12,624 nt of DNA from Bacillota bacterium. GTDB lineage: Bacteria; Bacillota; Bacilli; Alicyclobacillales; SLC66. Below the pieces are notes generated by a model. The model worked only from the letters and a program-made list of their open reading frames with translations, was not told where the DNA came from and did no database searches. The position numbers and the translations under genes were made by a program. The DNA is taken from the NCBI GenBank assembly GCA_021846145.1, contig JAJZCJ010000065.1:1-12624 (forward strand), in the 5' to 3' direction. Of this stretch, positions 12,051 to 12,624 are shown in pieces; positions within the stretch are counted from its first letter, which is position 1, and each line of letters starts with the position of its first letter.

Positions 12051-12624
12051 CGCTTCGTCCTCCTTTGCAATGGCCCAAAGCCGCTCCCGTATGTCCTCGT
12101 GGTCATCCGCCTCCAACAACAGCAACCAGCGTGCCAATAAGTTCTCCTCTGGGCTCGCCTCCCCACGTTGCCACCGATCCATCAGCTTTGGCAACTCCAT
12201 AAAATGCATTTCCAACACTTCTGTCAGCCTCAATCCATCTTCATCTTCCGCCACGTGAAATCGCGTGTGATAATCATCCGTCTGCTTCATATACCGAAAA
12301 TTAAGAATGTTGATCGTAATCGTTCGCTTTAGTTCTTGATACGACATCCCCTGGCTCATTTGCCCCGTGTACACCCGCGACCAATAATACAAACTACGTC
12401 GCTCCATGTCATGCTCATTAGCGAGTTGAATCTCGATGTTCACGTACATCCCGCGCTCCGTGCGCGCAAGGAGATCCAACACCGACATTTTGTCCCAAAT
12501 ATGTTCACGAGATTGCTCATTGTTCACCAGTTCAATCCATGTGACCCGTTCCTCTTCCGAGGGATCTAGTGCTGCGTTGACAAACGCCAATAAGATCGGT
12601 TCATTCCCAGGTTTGGCAAACAAT
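11730..12624 (-). CDS. Rpn-family PD-(D/E)XK nuclease, 5' end beyond the window
   Basis: The 297 visible residues lack only the very start: the first visible segment (LFAKPGNEPILLAFVNA) usually follows a D-x-x-F-K block of about ten residues. The catalytic pattern is D50 in KMSVLDLLA and E64-I-Q66 in VNIEIQ; SLYYWSRVYTGQM and RTITINILNF follow. The tail has EQG repeats (GIEQGLEQGIEQGIEQ), unlike the GxxEG of the other copy, and ends with VTGLSLAVIEVL. It is a clear but distant paralogue of the gene at 7602-8498. It is oriented toward the sat and Uma2 remnants. An internal SD and ATG at 12050 are described separately. Confidence 0.9.
   Translation of the reverse strand, partial: LFAKPGNEPILLAFVNAALDPSEEERVTWIELVNNEQSREHIWDKMSVLDLLARTERGMYVNIEIQLANEHDMERRSLYYWSRVYTGQMSQGMSYQELKRTITINILNFRYMKQTDDYHTRFHVAEDEDGLRLTEVLEMHFMELPKLMDRWQRGEASPEENLLARWLLLLEADDHEDIRERLWAIAKEDEAMKKAFEQWEEVSQDVESWAVYEHRRKVVMDELAKVREAELRELAAHERGMAEGIEQGLEQGIEQGIEQSKRAMARRLIAKGVEVDLIAEVTGLSLAVIEVLRSELK

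Noticed and set aside
11842..12258. A 138-codon plus-strand Ser/Cys-rich frame opposite the right-edge Rpn gene
   Set aside because: Its repeats (CSIPCS) are the antisense of the EQG tail repeats in the Rpn gene; shadow only.

Overview
The window looks like a chromosomal stretch of a mid-GC, probably acidophilic or thermotolerant Bacillota, plausibly an Alicyclobacillaceae relative. This is inferred from a hopanoid gene (hpnC), Bacillus-type short dTDP-rhamnose enzymes, strong Shine-Dalgarno (SD) sites, several TTG/GTG starts, and many Rpn, Uma2 and toxin-antitoxin genes. No rRNA or tRNA gene, CRISPR array or transposase of a named IS family was seen.

Left part (1-5990): minus-strand envelope genes. 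In transcription order they are rmlA, rmlD, a Uma2-family gene, rmlC and rmlB (glucose-1-phosphate to dTDP-L-rhamnose), then manC (GDP-mannose) and the start of hpnC (squalene branch of hopanoid synthesis). Junctions are tight, often 4-nt overlaps. Two foreign-looking pieces interrupt this block: the Uma2 gene between rmlD and rmlC, and a plus-strand mazEF cassette between rmlB and manC. The mazF end overlaps and apparently cuts short the C-terminus of rmlB. A second, paralogous mazEF cassette lies upstream of rmlA. Both cassettes carry a palindrome over the -35 region with the same geometry.

Middle part (6640-9070): accessory genes on the plus strand. There is a small frameshifted gene, then a tandem set of Rpn-type genes: an N-terminally truncated relative, a full-length Rpn PD-(D/E)XK nuclease, and a stand-alone copy of the Rpn C-terminal domain. 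The full-length gene has an excellent internal SD and ATG that would make the same C-terminal protein. This matches the published RpnL (toxic nuclease)/RpnS (intragenic antitoxin) arrangement, and here the small partner also exists as its own gene. A short Phd/YefM-like antitoxin without a visible toxin follows.

Right part (9278-12624): a second Uma2 gene, a hicAB module with a clear promoter/operator, and a patchwork of gene remnants (rmlA-like, Phd-like, an internally deleted sat fragment, a Uma2 piece fused in frame to sat). It ends with another Rpn nuclease, running off the right edge, which has the same internal SD-ATG. The right half reads as a hotspot where small selfish or defence genes land and decay; the left half shows such genes inserted into a working polysaccharide operon.
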